Position numbers and translations under genes: made by a program. A DNA stretch of 64,000 bases from Elsinoe arachidis (lineage: Eukaryota > Ascomycota > Dothideomycetes > Myriangiales > Elsinoaceae), in assembly GCA_013372555.1 (NCBI GenBank), contig JAAPAX010000008.1:1674001-1738000 (forward strand). The letters run 5' to 3'. This document shows positions 13,201 to 24,856 of the stretch, in pieces; positions within the stretch are counted from its first letter, which is position 1; every line of letters begins with the position of its first letter. The notes under the pieces were generated by a model that worked only from the letters and a program-made list of their open reading frames with translations, searched no databases and was not told the DNA's origin.

Positions 13201-15100
13201 GACTATTGTTCTAGAGTAGACTATTCTAGCTAGAACGGTTGCTCTAGAATAGCTACCTCTAGCCGCTTTCGCTTTCGTTAGTACTAGGGCTAATACTAAC
13301 GCTAGGAGTTACCGCCTTGCCTATAGAGGTTACGTAGTATAGAGAAGTTAGGAGTTGCTCTCTAGGAGCTCCTATAGCTATTGCTATTATAAGGGGTACT
13401 ATTATAATTGTTACTATTATTATATAAAGTATAGAGCTAGCGATACTATATAGTATTAGAGCTACTAGTATTAGAGCGTCCTTATTAGCGGTAAGGTCTA
13501 GACTATTATCTAGATCCGATACTACTAGCAAAGTGTAAATACTACTCTAACTTACTAATGTTACGTAAAGCTAGTATAACCGACTCGATTTTGCGCACGA
13601 ACTTGTCTATAGTTATCTATAATATTAGCTATCGGACGTAGAGCTAGAGGTAACTATCTAATCTATACTAGGCTTATAATAGAATTGTCTTAGTCGAGTC
13701 TATACTAGCGTCTCTTACTAGATAGGTAACTATATAGATATATTCGATAGAATTCTTCTCTTAGTTAATTTAGGTTATACTAAACCTCTTCTTCCTTAGC
13801 AACTCGTAGGCTATACTAGAGTCTATCCTAAACTTAGTTATTAATAGGCAGCGCTAGTAGTTAACTCCTTCTCTGTTATAGACCTATTTATAGTTCTTAG
13901 AAGAGAGCTCGTTAAGGAACTAGAAGTAAGCTCGATCTTAAAAATAATAGTTAAGTTACCTTCTTACGATATAGGGATCGGTGTATTAGATATAATCCTT
14001 AACCGAGTCTATAAAGCTACAAACGTTAGTAAAGATAGTTATATTTTACTACGTAGTTATATTCTACTCTATAGAATGTATAGATAGGTTAAAGAAACCG
14101 ATGTCGGCTAGACATAGTTAACGAGGACGTCTAGAATAGCTAGAATAGCTACAGCTATTACGGTTGTTATAGTCGTCGTCGTAAGGGTTATCTCTATAGT
14201 TATTAGAGTAACAATAGTTACGTCTATAATTAGTATACTCGTTACGACAGTTATTATAGCGGTTGTTACGATAGTTATCTCGTTCTCCTCTATAGCTTCT
14301 ACCGCCTAGGGAGCCTAGTAGTAGTAGTAATCGATAGCGATAGTTAGATAGAGGAGTTGCCTTACTAGATCGTTTACGATAGCTATCGTAGTCGAGGTCT
14401 TCTAAGTCGGTATTATAGACACCCCTAGGATAACGATTGCCTCGGTAGTTACGGTCGTTACGAGCTAGTTAACGTAACTAATCCCTGTAGTTACGGTCCT
14501 TACGACCTAGCTAGTGTAATAGCTCTCTATAGTCGCGACAGTTATCCTCTAGACGGTCGTTATAGTAGCGGCTATACGCCTAGTAGCTATTAGAGGTATC
14601 TATATAACAGTTAGACTATCTACGGCGATCGTTATCGTAGTAGTTGCTTGTCTAATAGCTATCCTAGCTAGGTAAGGGACAATCGAGGTTATATAGTTAG
14701 TCTAGATATTAACTAGTACTATAGCGGTAATTCTCCTCCTTATAAGCACGATCGTATTAACGACGAGCTACGTTATACAAAGGTGTTAGGCGAGTCGAAT
14801 AGCGGTTAATAGATAGGTTACATAAACGACAAGCTATATAAGGTAGAGAATTATCTTTAGTATCGCTATTATTAGAGTCGTTAGAATTAGGAGCTTCTAT
14901 CCTAACGCGATAGTTGTTATTCGCGCTATAGTTGTAAATTAATATAGATGTTACTATCTATTAAGAGAGTAAACTAGTATTCTCTAATCTAGTGTTATAA
15001 ATTTAACATTATTACTTAATAGTTTCGAGAGTAGCTTAATGTTAGTTAGCTCGCTTAGTCTCTACTAACTCTACTAGTGCTTATAGTTGCTCTTAAGTTA
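13200..15100 (-). pseudogene. Element A ORF1, gag-like, Asn/Tyr/Arg/Asp-rich (RIP-dead)
   Basis: The minus strand in the frame one base off pol gives a continuous hydrophilic protein interrupted only by TAA/TAG. At about 13,750-13,920 is a stretch resembling retrotransposon Gag capsid sequence (FLNELSSKNYK, then CLLITKFRIDSS). Upstream, at about 14,000-14,900, is a long tract rich in NYR, RD and RN units, suggesting RNA binding. The N-terminal boundary is not clear and may extend toward 16,300. The shift from this frame to the pol frame is +1 in reading direction and occurs somewhere near 13,200-13,500. Confidence 0.6.
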
Positions 15101-16684
15101 CAGTTAGGAACGCTACACGAAGAGTAGGTAGAATAGCTTAAACCGGAACTAGTTAATCCTTAGGTTAACGAGACTATTCCCTATAGTAGCTAGAGCTATA
15201 GTTAATTAACCTTTCCTTAACCGAGAAGAGAGAGTTACCTCGAGTATATCTATAAGTAGACTACTATAGATAGCGTTATTCGAGAGTAGATCCTCGGTAG
15301 CGAGTTAGAGCTATATTTAACTCTAGCTCGTTATCGAGTTAATAGCTATAGTTATTAGTAGGCTACTTATTAGGTAGATAGTAGCTATATAACTTATCGA
15401 GCTAGTTAGTCTCTATAACCTCTATTTCTACTTCTATAACCCTAGTTACTATCTCGACGGGATAGTATTAAGGCTACTTGAGAGCTATAGCTACGGTTAA
15501 CTCTAGAGTTACTAACTCGGAAGGTAGAGGTAGCTCTAAGCTACTACCTATATAGATTATAGTGTTCTACTCGGATTTAACCTCTACGAGGTATTATACT
15601 TAAGCTTACACTCGCGAAGTCGAGAGTAGATAATCTCCTAGTACTAGTATTACTATTGTATGCCTACTAACCTACTATTATTAAGGTAGTATACAAGGTA
15701 ATGCTCGTTAAGCTTAAAAGAGGTTATTAGAAGGTAGTTACGTGTTACCTACTCCTTCCGGTTGTTATAGCTTAGCTAAAGGTTATAACTCTTCTAGTAA
15801 CGAGACTACTAAGGGAGTTAGTTCTAGCGGAGTAGGTGCCGATCGTTAAGGAGTTATTAGTCGAGATAGATTTAACTCTTAATTTACTATAGTTAAATCT
15901 TAAGGCTACTTAGGTAAGCTATTAATATATTATAAAGTAGCTACTCTAAAAGCTCTTATAGTAGCACTAAGGGAGTTACTATTATATAGCTAAACGTCTA
16001 GATAGCTATTAGAAGTAACCTTAAAGAGCAGTATACGTTAGTTTAGTAGTATACACTAGGTTAAGCGTCTACTACTAGCTATAACGACCGCTAGTATTGC
16101 CCGTCTCGACAGAAGAGTTAAGGGAATAGAAGTCGGAGTTCGTAGATGTTATATAATAAGGAGACGAGTAAGCTAAAGAATCTATAGCTCTTTATTGTCG
16201 AGCTTTTGCTATAAACCTTAATCGGCAAAAGCAATAAGCTAATTTGCTCGGTTAAGCAAATTCTTAAGAGATTATACTTAGTGTCTAAAAAGTCGAATCC
16301 TTGTTAGATCTAATAGCGTCTAGCTTAAAGTTAATAATATAGAGCCTATAACTAACGCTCTTAAAGAGGGTCTAGATAGTTATAGCGTTAAAGTTATTAA
16401 TAGAGCTAGGTTATAAGCTGTCTATTAGAGATAGACTTATAACTTAGTAGAAGGTTTCGGGTAACTATATTACTTTTGCTCTGTCGGTATAGACTTAAAC
16501 TGTCTAGAGACGATAGCGGCTAATAGTCTAGAGGTTATATCGATAGATTCGACTATTATTCTCGTTCGAGAGATGTATTGTTAATATCTAGTCGAATAGT
16601 ACTTTCTCTAAGGCTAGTTAGGGATTAAACTATATATAACTAACTACAAGTACAATAAAATATAAGCTAGAGGATAATCTTAAA

Positions 16685-16698
16685 GCTTAGCTACTAAA
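16685..16698 (-). other. Possible primer binding site of element A
   Basis: Just inside the 5' LTR the minus strand reads TTTAGTAGCTAAGC. Undoing one RIP change gives TGGTAGC, which is how primer binding sites complementary to initiator Met-tRNA begin. The rest of the match cannot be judged after RIP. Confidence 0.35.
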
Positions 16699-16841
16699 TG
16701 TTATATAGTATTACGATAAACCGTAACGGTTAGGGAATGTAAGTGTATTAAGATATAATTGTATAAGGATTACTATAGGAAGCTATCTAAGGTTACTATA
16801 TCTCTATACTAAGCTACGCTAAGGGCTTCTATACTATAACA
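16699..16841 (-). repeat. 5' LTR of element A (143 bp)
   Basis: It begins TGTTATATAG and ends CTATAACA in plus orientation, the same length as and collinear with 2,499-2,641. It is followed at once by CTAGT, the second copy of the target duplication. Confidence 0.9.
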
Positions 16842-16846
16842 CTAGT
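16842..16846. repeat. Target site duplication CTAGT, right copy
   Basis: An exact repeat of 2,494-2,498, directly after the CA end of the right LTR. Confidence 0.9.
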
Positions 16847-19800
16847 ATAGATTACTACCTAGTGTAGAGCTATTAGTATCGTATATGTCTATAGGCTAGA
16901 CCTTCTTATCTTTACGCTTATATAATATCTCTACTTGCACCTTAGGTACTTCTATATATCTCCGAAGGCCTAGCTTAACTACCGATAGTAAGGAGAACTA
17001 GTTATCTTTATATAAAGTTCGAAACTCGAGATTATAGCCTACTAGAGACAGAATAAACTAATAACGTAATCTAGCTAATCCCGCACTTACTAATCTTAAG
17101 CTAGGTTTAAATTTAGTAAGGCTTACTATCTAACAAATCCTTCTATCTCCTAGATCTAAGCTAGGCTTAAATTTAGATAATCCTATAGAACTACTTAACT
17201 TTAACTAATCGCTTCTCTACCTTTTAGCTAAGGCTATATTTTTGAGACCTACCTATAGATTATATTTTAAATTATATAATACTAACTCTATATATCTACT
17301 AACCTTAAACGCCTAAATAGAAACTCTATTAGAAGTAGAAAATAAAGGAAACTCCTCTAGCTATATATATATAACACCTAAGCTAGAAATAATACTACTT
17401 ACTCGTTTAAAGCCTACGATATCTAGGTTAACTTATAGAACGATCGATTCTTAGGTCCTTTAGACTTAGCTCCTTAAAAGGTAACCTTATAAGTCCTATT
17501 ATTAGACTAGATAGTACTCTATTAAGAACTATTATCTATATTCCGAGATAAGAGCTAGACTTTACATTTATATAGGTAACTAAGAATAATATACTCTAAC
17601 TTATAATCTATTAGTAGGAAATAGATGTTAGTAGTAACTTCTCTAATATTAATATAGACGTTTATATATACTCTAGAGAAGTAACTAGTCTCTATAGTAC
17701 TAAGTATCTTAATACTAAGCTCTTATACTAGTAACTTAAGTTCTATAGCTAGGTTTATAGATATTAAGTTATACTTTACTCTACTATCTAAAAGAGCTTA
17801 TACTAAATATATGTTATATCTAAGGCTAACTATAAGCTTTAGACTAGCTACTATTACTAGCTCTTCCGAGGAGCTTTATTATATAGCTTCTTACTTATTA
17901 TCGAAAGCTACTAGTTCTTCTAGTTACTAAAGAAGATTTACCTTAGCCTAGGAAAGATAGAATAACTCTAGAACCTTATTATTAGGAAGATTAGAGTTAT
18001 CGAACCTCTAGTAGAGAATACATAAGAGAGGTTAAGATATACTAAGGAGAGTACCTATATATAAGGTAATATTTAAATCTAATAGAGATCTTATAGTATT
18101 CTAAGGATCTATAGTTTACTAAAGAACCTTATTAAATCTCTAAGTCTTTAGTATCTTCTTTTAAGTAAAAATAAGATTATTTAATTAAGTTTTTATCTTA
18201 ATATCTTAATCTTCCTTAGGCTCTATAGTAGTAAAATAGCTCCTCTCTACGTTTATACTTATAGATATAACTACCTCGGAAGAATCTATTATAGGTTAGT
18301 AGTTCCTAGTATAAAGAGACCTTATAACTCTATAAGATAGATATTAAGCCTCGAACTTCTAGACACTAGTAGTAGGCGCTTTTGTTTTACTAGTATAAGT
18401 AGAAGGAGATATCTATTAGGTAATAGCTAAGATAAATACTTCTTAAGGATTAGAGAACTTTTCTAATACGAAATTAGTATACTAAATCGAGTTATTAGCT
18501 TCTTTATTAGAGTTATCTTCTATATAGGGATACTAATAGTCTAAGTTTTATACTAAGAGTTTACTTCGAGTAATAAGACGTTATTCGATCTATTTCTTTT
18601 AAAACTAGGTAGCTTCTTTATTATAACGAGCTAACTTTCCTATAGAGTTCTCTAGATTCTTAGCTAAGCTCTAGAATATACGCGAACCTTAGAAATAGAT
18701 TAAGCTATAATCTACTAGGTTAGTAATAGATAGATAATTCCTACGGGAATATCTCTCTATCTTATAGAACTAATAACTACGAGGGTTTATAGGTATAGGT
18801 CTAATAGTAGCTCTAGATATAGGATATATTTAAGAGGTCGTATACTAGTTAGACTAAGCAATAGGAATAGGTACTATAGGAGTAAACTTAACCTATAATA
18901 GCTATACTAATAGCTTTTCGATACTATAAACTAACTCTTATATACTTATTCTAAGTACTAAACTCTTATTAGGCTATATCGCTAGCGAGCTATTTGTTGT
19001 TAGCTAAGGATCTACTAATACCTTCTTTATAGAAGCCTTACTTATAGACTAAACTTTAGAAGTACTCTAGAAAGACTCGAGGCGTTATATCTCTAAAATC
19101 TTATCTTCTACTAGCCTCTAGATCTTATCGAAATACTCGAAGGTATCTAGATGTTTAATATCTATACTACTTTTAGTATAAATATAGTTCTAGATATAAA
19201 CTAGAAGGCCTTCTATAAACTAAATTCTTCTAGTAATTATATCTAACCTAGTCTCTCTAAGGAAGTCTATAGCTCTTCTAAATATATAACTATATTATAT
19301 TATCTCTTAGTAGGATTAGTATAGAGTATCTCTTAGTTATTCTAGATAAGTACGAGAAGTTATCTAGTAGGCTAAGTCTATTTCTTTAAAACTAAGCTTT
19401 ATCTTCTCTCTTAAGCTCTCCTAGTTATATATAGTCTATCTAGTATATAACTTAATCTACTCTCGAATACTTACTAAATAATACTAAGGAAGACGTCGAA
19501 TAGTAATACTCTTAGTTAGCTAGTAGATAGATATAAAGATATTCTACTCTTTAAGAAACTTAGAGATATTAGAGCTATCGAAGAAGAGTACTCCTTATTA
19601 ACTAGTATTAGAAGTAGGTATTATTACCTATACTATAAATAGATATATAGGGTATATAATTATCGAAGAGACTAATATCTATTAAGGTAGTAGAGGTAAG
19701 GAAGATAATAATAAAGAAGCTACCTATTTAGCCTTCTCTATAACTAAAGTATTATAAGTCTTCGCTAGTTTCTCTTTATTATTATTGCTACTAGCTAAGG

Positions 19801-20300
19801 CAGGAGAGAGTAGGTCTTAATACTTATTAAATAGAGTATTAGCTCTAAAATTATTTATAGCTATAGTAGTCTAAAGGTTTATTCTTTAAGTTCTCTAGTT
19901 TCTCCTTTTTAGAAGTAATATTATATATATAATATACTCTCCTATTAGGACGAGAAGTAATACTTATATTCTTCTTAGATACTTAATAGTAGAGAACTTC
20001 TTATCTATATAACTCTTTATATAGTTCTAAGCCTTAGAGCACAAAAGTAAATCTCTATATCTTAGCTAATTATATAACTAGTATAGCCTTATCTATAACT
20101 TATATAGTGTTCTAGATTTAAGCTAGGCTTGGATCTAGGAGTAGTATTAATTATAATTATCTATAGTAAGTTTTTAGAGTCTTTCTCTTTATAATCTATT
20201 AGAGTCTTTGTAATCCCTATGTCCTATAGTTCTAGAAGAAGCCTTTTAAGTGTTCTAGTATACGTTAGTATACTAAAGATAGTACCTCTCTCGATATCTC
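16847..20300 (-). mobile_element. Gypsy element B, 5' half (gag, protease, start of pol), RIP-dead
   Basis: The minus strand continues the polyprotein found at 1-2,498. At about 16,860-16,960 is a YKRKDKKV-P motif typical of the segment just before RT in this Gypsy family. At about 17,600-17,890 is a retropepsin-like domain with LLDSRVKYNLIS (from LLDSGAEYNLIS), Gly, Ala and Glu each changed by one RIP-type transition. At 18,734-18,775 is a zinc knuckle with altered ligands. Gag-like sequence continues to about 19,900. Joining 16,847 upward to 2,498 downward, with one copy of CTAGT, keeps the frame open, so this and 1-2,498 are one element split by element A. I could not find its 5' LTR; the right end is approximate. 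Confidence 0.78.
18734..18775 (-). other. Gag zinc knuckle of element B with all four ligands mutated to Tyr
   Basis: The minus-strand codons give Y-X2-Y-X4-Y-X4-Y, exactly the CX2CX4HX4C spacing of retrotransposon nucleocapsids. Each Tyr codon is TAT, one transition from TGT (Cys) or CAT (His), so RIP removed every zinc ligand. Confidence 0.8.
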
Positions 20301-20599
20301 TATATATAAATATAATATTATACTACGAAAACGACTATAGACTATAAATGTATATACTATATATAAGCCTATAAAACTCTATAGAAGCTAGAGTAACCCT
20401 TAACGTATATAACTAAAAATAAATAACACTTAATATACTATTAACTATAAAATAGATAGTCCCTAGACGAGATTACTAATGTTATAGAGTAGGTTACTTT
20501 CTAGTATTAAGTAGAGATATTCTATTCTTATTACTACTATTATGTTAAAGGTACTAGTCTATTACACCTATAAAGCTATAATACTATATTAATTGTCTA

Positions 20600-21580
20600 T
20601 AATACTATCTCTATATACTAATATTGCTTTATAATAATAGCTATAGGTTACCTAACCTACTTCCTAGCCTATAACAATACTAAGAAGTTGTTAAGGAGAA
20701 GTATAATCTAGAGTATAATATTAGTATATACTACTTATGTTATATAAAGTTACTACTAACCTTCCTACTACTTACTTGCTTATTTAACTACCTTAAGTAC
20801 TCTTTAAATATTATACTAGTTATCTAAGTAGTCTTATTTACTCTCTAGAATATGTTCTAGTACTTAGTATTGACTCTAGCTACCTTAAAGCACCGAGGGT
20901 TCTTTATATAGCTAATAATCTAAAGCTTTAGCTTATAGTTACTAGAGGCATTATAAGTAAAAAGCACTAAGAGTCTCTTCTTATTACACTTAGTACTAGG
21001 AAGAGGTTATAAAGCTAGAGAATAATTAGGTATTATTATATAGAAGAGGCTAGTCTTATTAGCGTTATACTAATTATCTAGATAGTAAGGCGATAGATGC
21101 TCTTTTACCTTTATAAGTTCTTTAGTAAGCTAGCTATTATTAACGTCTTTAGCCTTACTATAATAGATTCTCTACTTTATATTATACCTCTTCTTAAAGC
21201 TAATAAGCTAGCTACTAGAGAACTTTAGCATCTTAAGGCCTAAGTACTAAGGCATTACCTTCTATAACCTCTTAGCTTACTCTTATAATAATACACTAGT
21301 TACTAGCATTAGAGGCTCTATCCTTAACTACTATTAAAAGAGTATAGCCTTAAGCTCTAGAAGGTATTCTAATCTCTTCCTCTTACTCTCTAGCTTAGTT
21401 AATTTATTACTAGACTTATAGTACTTCTAGTGGAGGATATTAGAGATAGTAGATTAATAGATTATATAACTCTAAAGGTTACTAAAGTAATTAGCTAGCT
21501 ACTACTAACTATAGTAAGGAAGCTCTTTATAGCGCTAGAGTATAGCTACTTTCTAACTAATAGTAATAGCGTTCCTTAGA
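20600..21580 (-). pseudogene. pogo/Fot1-type (DDE_1) transposase, RIP-dead
   Basis: Minus-strand translation gives the layout of a fungal Tc1/mariner-pogo transposase. At about 21,400-21,570 there is an N-terminal helix-turn-helix (TIS-KVAILQRYKELP, then STISNILH). The DDE_1 core follows with FKKRYNIK near 21,170, HLSPYYLDN-YNANKTSLFY near 21,045-21,100 (NKT from DET), KKRLLVLFTYNASSNYKL near 20,960, and IKNPRCFK near 20,890. The first catalytic Asp and its Glu neighbour are changed to Asn and Lys, as RIP on the opposite strand would do. Terminal inverted repeats were not recognised. It lies at the edge of the RIP block. Confidence 0.78.
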
Positions 21581-21659
21581 GGTATAACTAGATAGTTTAA
21601 CTATAGCAAAATTAGCACTCTATTTAGCGATAATTAGCTTAGATAATCAACGTAACAGT

Positions 21660-23067
21660 ATAGCAAGAGAAGGGCTTATTTGGCGCACAAAATAACGGTG
21701 AATTGCAAGTTGAACGGTATAGCCAAAATAACGGTTTATGAGTTAACGGCTTACAGAGAGTCTACTGTACTCATTTCTAGAGTCAGGATCAGTTCATCGA
21801 CGGTGCTCGATCAAGCTTATTCCGGCCCTACACAAATTCAGAGGCCCACTATTGCGTCCATTTTTTGGCTTCTTCGACGATCCACCCCAGCAAGAAAACC
21901 GCCAGGACGCTAAGGGATTAAATTGCTTAGCCATGAATGTACGGCACAGAGCGCAAGTGATGCCGGCAAAAGCTCCCAGGGCATCCGACGGTTGCCACCC
22001 AACAGCCATGGGAGTACGTGACTACTTATCGGCTTTAATGGTCTGGCTTGACAATACTCGTATCCTGACCGTACAGATGGACTACGTACGACACGGCTTG
22101 ACAGATCTTGGTATGGAGTGTTTGCGATTTACTTCCTGTCTATCCAGTGACATGCCGACAAGCCGAGGTGCCTCGCTCTGTGCAAACATCCTGTGCGGGG
22201 CCCATCTCATCAGAGCTTGGTTCCTCGGTCGGACATTTCATCCTGCAGGCTCCATCCGATCAGAAACGTAAATTCCCTCTCACATCTTCCAGGGGGATCC
22301 ACAACCGAAGCCCTTTGACCGGCAACGCCGCCGTCAATCGTCCCGTAGATCGCCCCATTGTGACCAAAGCTTCCTGCACCTCTGGCGTGTCTGGGATTTC
22401 TAGATGCAGGTACAGGTCCTTGAGAACTGCTTCTTCGGGACCAGGTCGAATTGCGGCAGACACCTCTGGTCGAACAGTGCGAGGGTTTTGGCGCCATGGC
22501 AAAAGGTCTGCACGCCACGACCGGGGTTTCCCTACGCCATCCAATCTGCCCTCTTCATCCATGTGGCTTCTGACTCGTCCATTGGGACCACCTCCACAAA
22601 GCGACAAAGTGCTCATCGGAATTTCTTGTCCTCTTGCATGCGCGCCGAGACGAGTCTGAACCGTTCGACCATGCGCTGCTGCGCCGTTGACGGGTTCCTC
22701 GTTGACCCACCGTTTGACTCTCGGTTGCAATAGGTGCTCGATAGACGGTCCCTTTTCGCGAGCTAATATTCATTGATTGGCATGTCATGCTGGGTCATCC
22801 CGGCACCTTGGGTTTGCTGAGGTATGGGTCTCTTTCTTCTCTTACAATAGTCGATTTCCCTAGATTGCACTTCACCCCTGTCCGACGTCTTTCGCAACCA
22901 CGGATCGACCGCAGCAATCCCATGGTCTGAGCAACCGTGTTGCCCTAAACAACTCTCACTCAAGTGCTGGCCCTGCTCCACATCCCCTTGAGCTCTACTG
23001 CACCTTTCTGGGATCTCTGGGTCTTCTCCACTGCATCTGCTTGTGAACAACGTGCTCTCAACTGGTC
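21660..23067. other. Transition region without a supportable gene
   Basis: Normal base composition starts here. Several ORFs of 70-180 codons overlap on both strands, but none shows a recognisable domain or a consistent exon structure. The least random is minus 22,260-22,730, whose end reads like folded protein, but it has no start context and no neighbours in frame. It may be decayed former coding sequence. The part from about 22,850 probably includes the leader of the gene at 23,068. Confidence 0.5.
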
Positions 23068-24291
23068 ATGGCGGACGACAAATCACAGCAAGTGCTTGCA
23101 CTTGCCATAGTGTTTATGATCTTCACGGTCTGCACTGTGGCTACTAGATTCTACGTTCGGTATGTTCAAGCTTCGAAGACTTCATGCAATGGTGGCCTAA
23201 CCAGGGCCGCAGAATCGGAATCATCAAGGCGGTAGGCAGCGATGACTGGACGATGCTGGCTGCCTTTGCAAGCTTCATGGGCTATCTCGCATGTCAAATC
23301 GGTGGAGTGCGACATGGTACTGGTCGTCGGATTGACGATCTCGAGCGAGACGAAGCACAGAAAGCTCTGAGGGTTCGTAAGATCCTGATGCAGGTTGATA
23401 AGATCTAACCCAGTCGTAGTATTGGTTCTTCTGCGAGGTCTTCTATGCCCCAGCGACTACACTTCTCAAGGTCTCCGTTGGTCTCTTCTTGCTCCGAATC
23501 ACGGTCAGCAAGGTACAGATCTGGATCATCCGACTCTTCATTGCTGGTAGTCTACTTTTCGGTACCTTTTACTGGTTCCTCATCATCTTCCAATGCAATC
23601 CTGTCTCCTTCTGGTGGGATCTCAATCCCGACAGTACTGGCAAATGCATCAGTCCAACAGCATTCGCGGCCTGCGCGTACATCATCTCAGCTCTCAACAG
23701 CGCAGCCGATCTCCTCTTTGCCATCCTTCCTATGTCCCTCGTCTGGAAGACCAGCATGACTACGCGAACCAGAGCCTTGGTGTGCTCGCTTCTCGGACTC
23801 GGTTCGATGTACGTACTTACCAACCATATTCTGTTTTGTCCGTGCTATGTTCTAACACCTTCAACAGCGCTGGCATCGCCACGATTGTCCGCATCCCTTA
23901 CCTCCACACCCTCAATCACTACAAGGGCGACTTTCTCTGGAACACCACCGAAGTTGCCATGCTCTGCACAGTCGAGATTGGCCTCGGCATCACGGCTGCA
24001 TCTGCCGCTACCTTCCGCCCACTAGTCCAGCGATGGGTCGGCGGTAGTAATAGCGCTACTTACGTTGTCAGCAACCAAAATGGTGGTGTTGCCGGTGGTC
24101 GTTCGATGCGACTTCAAAACATGGAGAATGGCATCAGTGGCCGACCGGGAACAAAGAACAACACATACATTGCGACGGTCACGAGGGGTGATAGCTGGAG
24201 TCGGATGCCGGATCTCATTCCTACGACGGAGAGCAAGGAGGCGCTGAACGATGGGCGGTCGTCGGCGAGGGGAAGCGATGATGCCGTATGA
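23068..24291 (+). CDS. PTH11-like rhodopsin-domain integral membrane protein
   Basis: Exons 23,068-23,159, 23,213-23,372, 23,420-23,808 and 23,868-24,291 give 354 residues. The spliced protein has about seven hydrophobic segments: N-terminal LALAIVFMIFTVC, then segments around LAAFASFMGYLA, TTLLKVSVGLFLL, LFIAGSLLFGTFYWFL, AACAYIISALNSAADLLFAIL and VCSLLGLGSIAGIATIV, and last a TEVAMLCTVEIGLGITAASAA segment. The motif RxxKAVGSDDW after helix 1 and CNPVSFWWD with a following Cys are hallmarks of the large fungal rhodopsin-domain (PTH11-related) family, orphan plasma-membrane receptor-like proteins. There is no CFEM domain. The C-terminal tail is hydrophilic and Ser/Gly-rich. Introns are 47-59 bp with phases that fit. 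The ligand is unknown. Confidence 0.85.
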
Positions 24292-24856
24292 GAAGGAGAA
24301 CAAGGAGGTCTTTTGTTGCTTTTGATACCCTTACGGACTGGTCGGGCATAGCATGGCGCTGAATAATGATTTGATCAGCATGAGAAGATGGAGTTGGACA
24401 TTCGTGGTTCTCTCGGTGAGCTTGTTCGGTGGTTCATTTGGCCATGCGATGCAGACCTTGCGTTCCGAACCAGCACAGTCTTTCACCAAGGACAACATCT
24501 CCTATTGTACACATCATGAACATACAAGGATAAATATTGCATAGTGTCTCAATGATCAAGTATACTTGAAATCGACATGGAATGATATTGATCATCAACC
24601 TCCGACCTCGGCCATGCCCCGCTCCCAACCCCTCCCACATTATCACGACGTCAGGCCCACAGTATGGCGATAAGCACTCTTGCGAAGCCTTTGACTTTAA
24701 CAACACTTGGCTTGTATACAGATCCGAAAGACCACAAGAGTCAAGCAGGGGTCTGAATAATCTTTGACACGACCTACCAGACCGCGAGGACCGGCACAAA
24801 CCACATTCCTCCCATCATACAACATCCTCCTACCTAGCACACCCTCCCCCACCACC
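24292..24856. other. Intergenic, tandem + genes
   Basis: This is the 3' flank of the rhodopsin-domain gene and the promoter of the amidohydrolase. The last 80 bases before the ATG are C/T/A-rich (CCTCCTACC, CCCTCCCCCACC), a common look for fungal core promoters. No other gene is seen. Confidence 0.5.

Larger units (their letters stand above)
2499..16841 (-). mobile_element. Element A: 14.3-kb Ty3/Gypsy chromovirus with three ORFs, RIP-dead
   Basis: The element is bounded by 143-bp direct repeats starting TG and ending CA, flanked by the 5-bp duplication CTAGT. All coding is on the minus strand, so the 5' LTR is at 16,699-16,841 and the 3' LTR at 2,499-2,641. Order in the coding direction is gag-like ORF1 (about 15,100-13,200), pol (about 13,200-8,200: protease, RT, RNase H, integrase, chromodomain), and a third ORF (7,436-2,652). 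A purine tract abuts the 3' LTR. Fungal Ty3/Gypsy elements are usually about 5-8 kb, so 14,343 bp is exceptional. No internal LTR pair was noticed, but a second nested insertion cannot be excluded by eye. The element lies within pol of element B. Confidence 0.88.
1..21660. repeat. RIP-mutated, TA-rich repeat block
   Basis: The whole stretch is strongly TA-rich, with very few CpA or TpG dinucleotides, while CpG is still common. Reading frames of recognisable transposon proteins survive but are broken by TAA and TAG codons at places where Gln (CAA/CAG) or Trp (TGG) is expected. This is what repeat-induced point mutation acting on CpA produces. Only one uninterrupted ORF above 60 codons occurs in over 21 kb. 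Composition changes abruptly at about 21,660. I see no intact host gene in this block. Confidence 0.93.

Noticed and set aside
13259..13531. 90-codon open frame on the minus strand in the RIP block
   Set aside because: It overlaps the end of the gag-like reading of element A in another frame and is hydrophobic by base bias. It is either a piece of the gag/pol overlap or chance, not a separate gene.
22108..22733. Several overlapping ORFs of 100-180 codons on both strands
   Set aside because: They conflict with one another, show no domain, and none gives a consistent exon chain.
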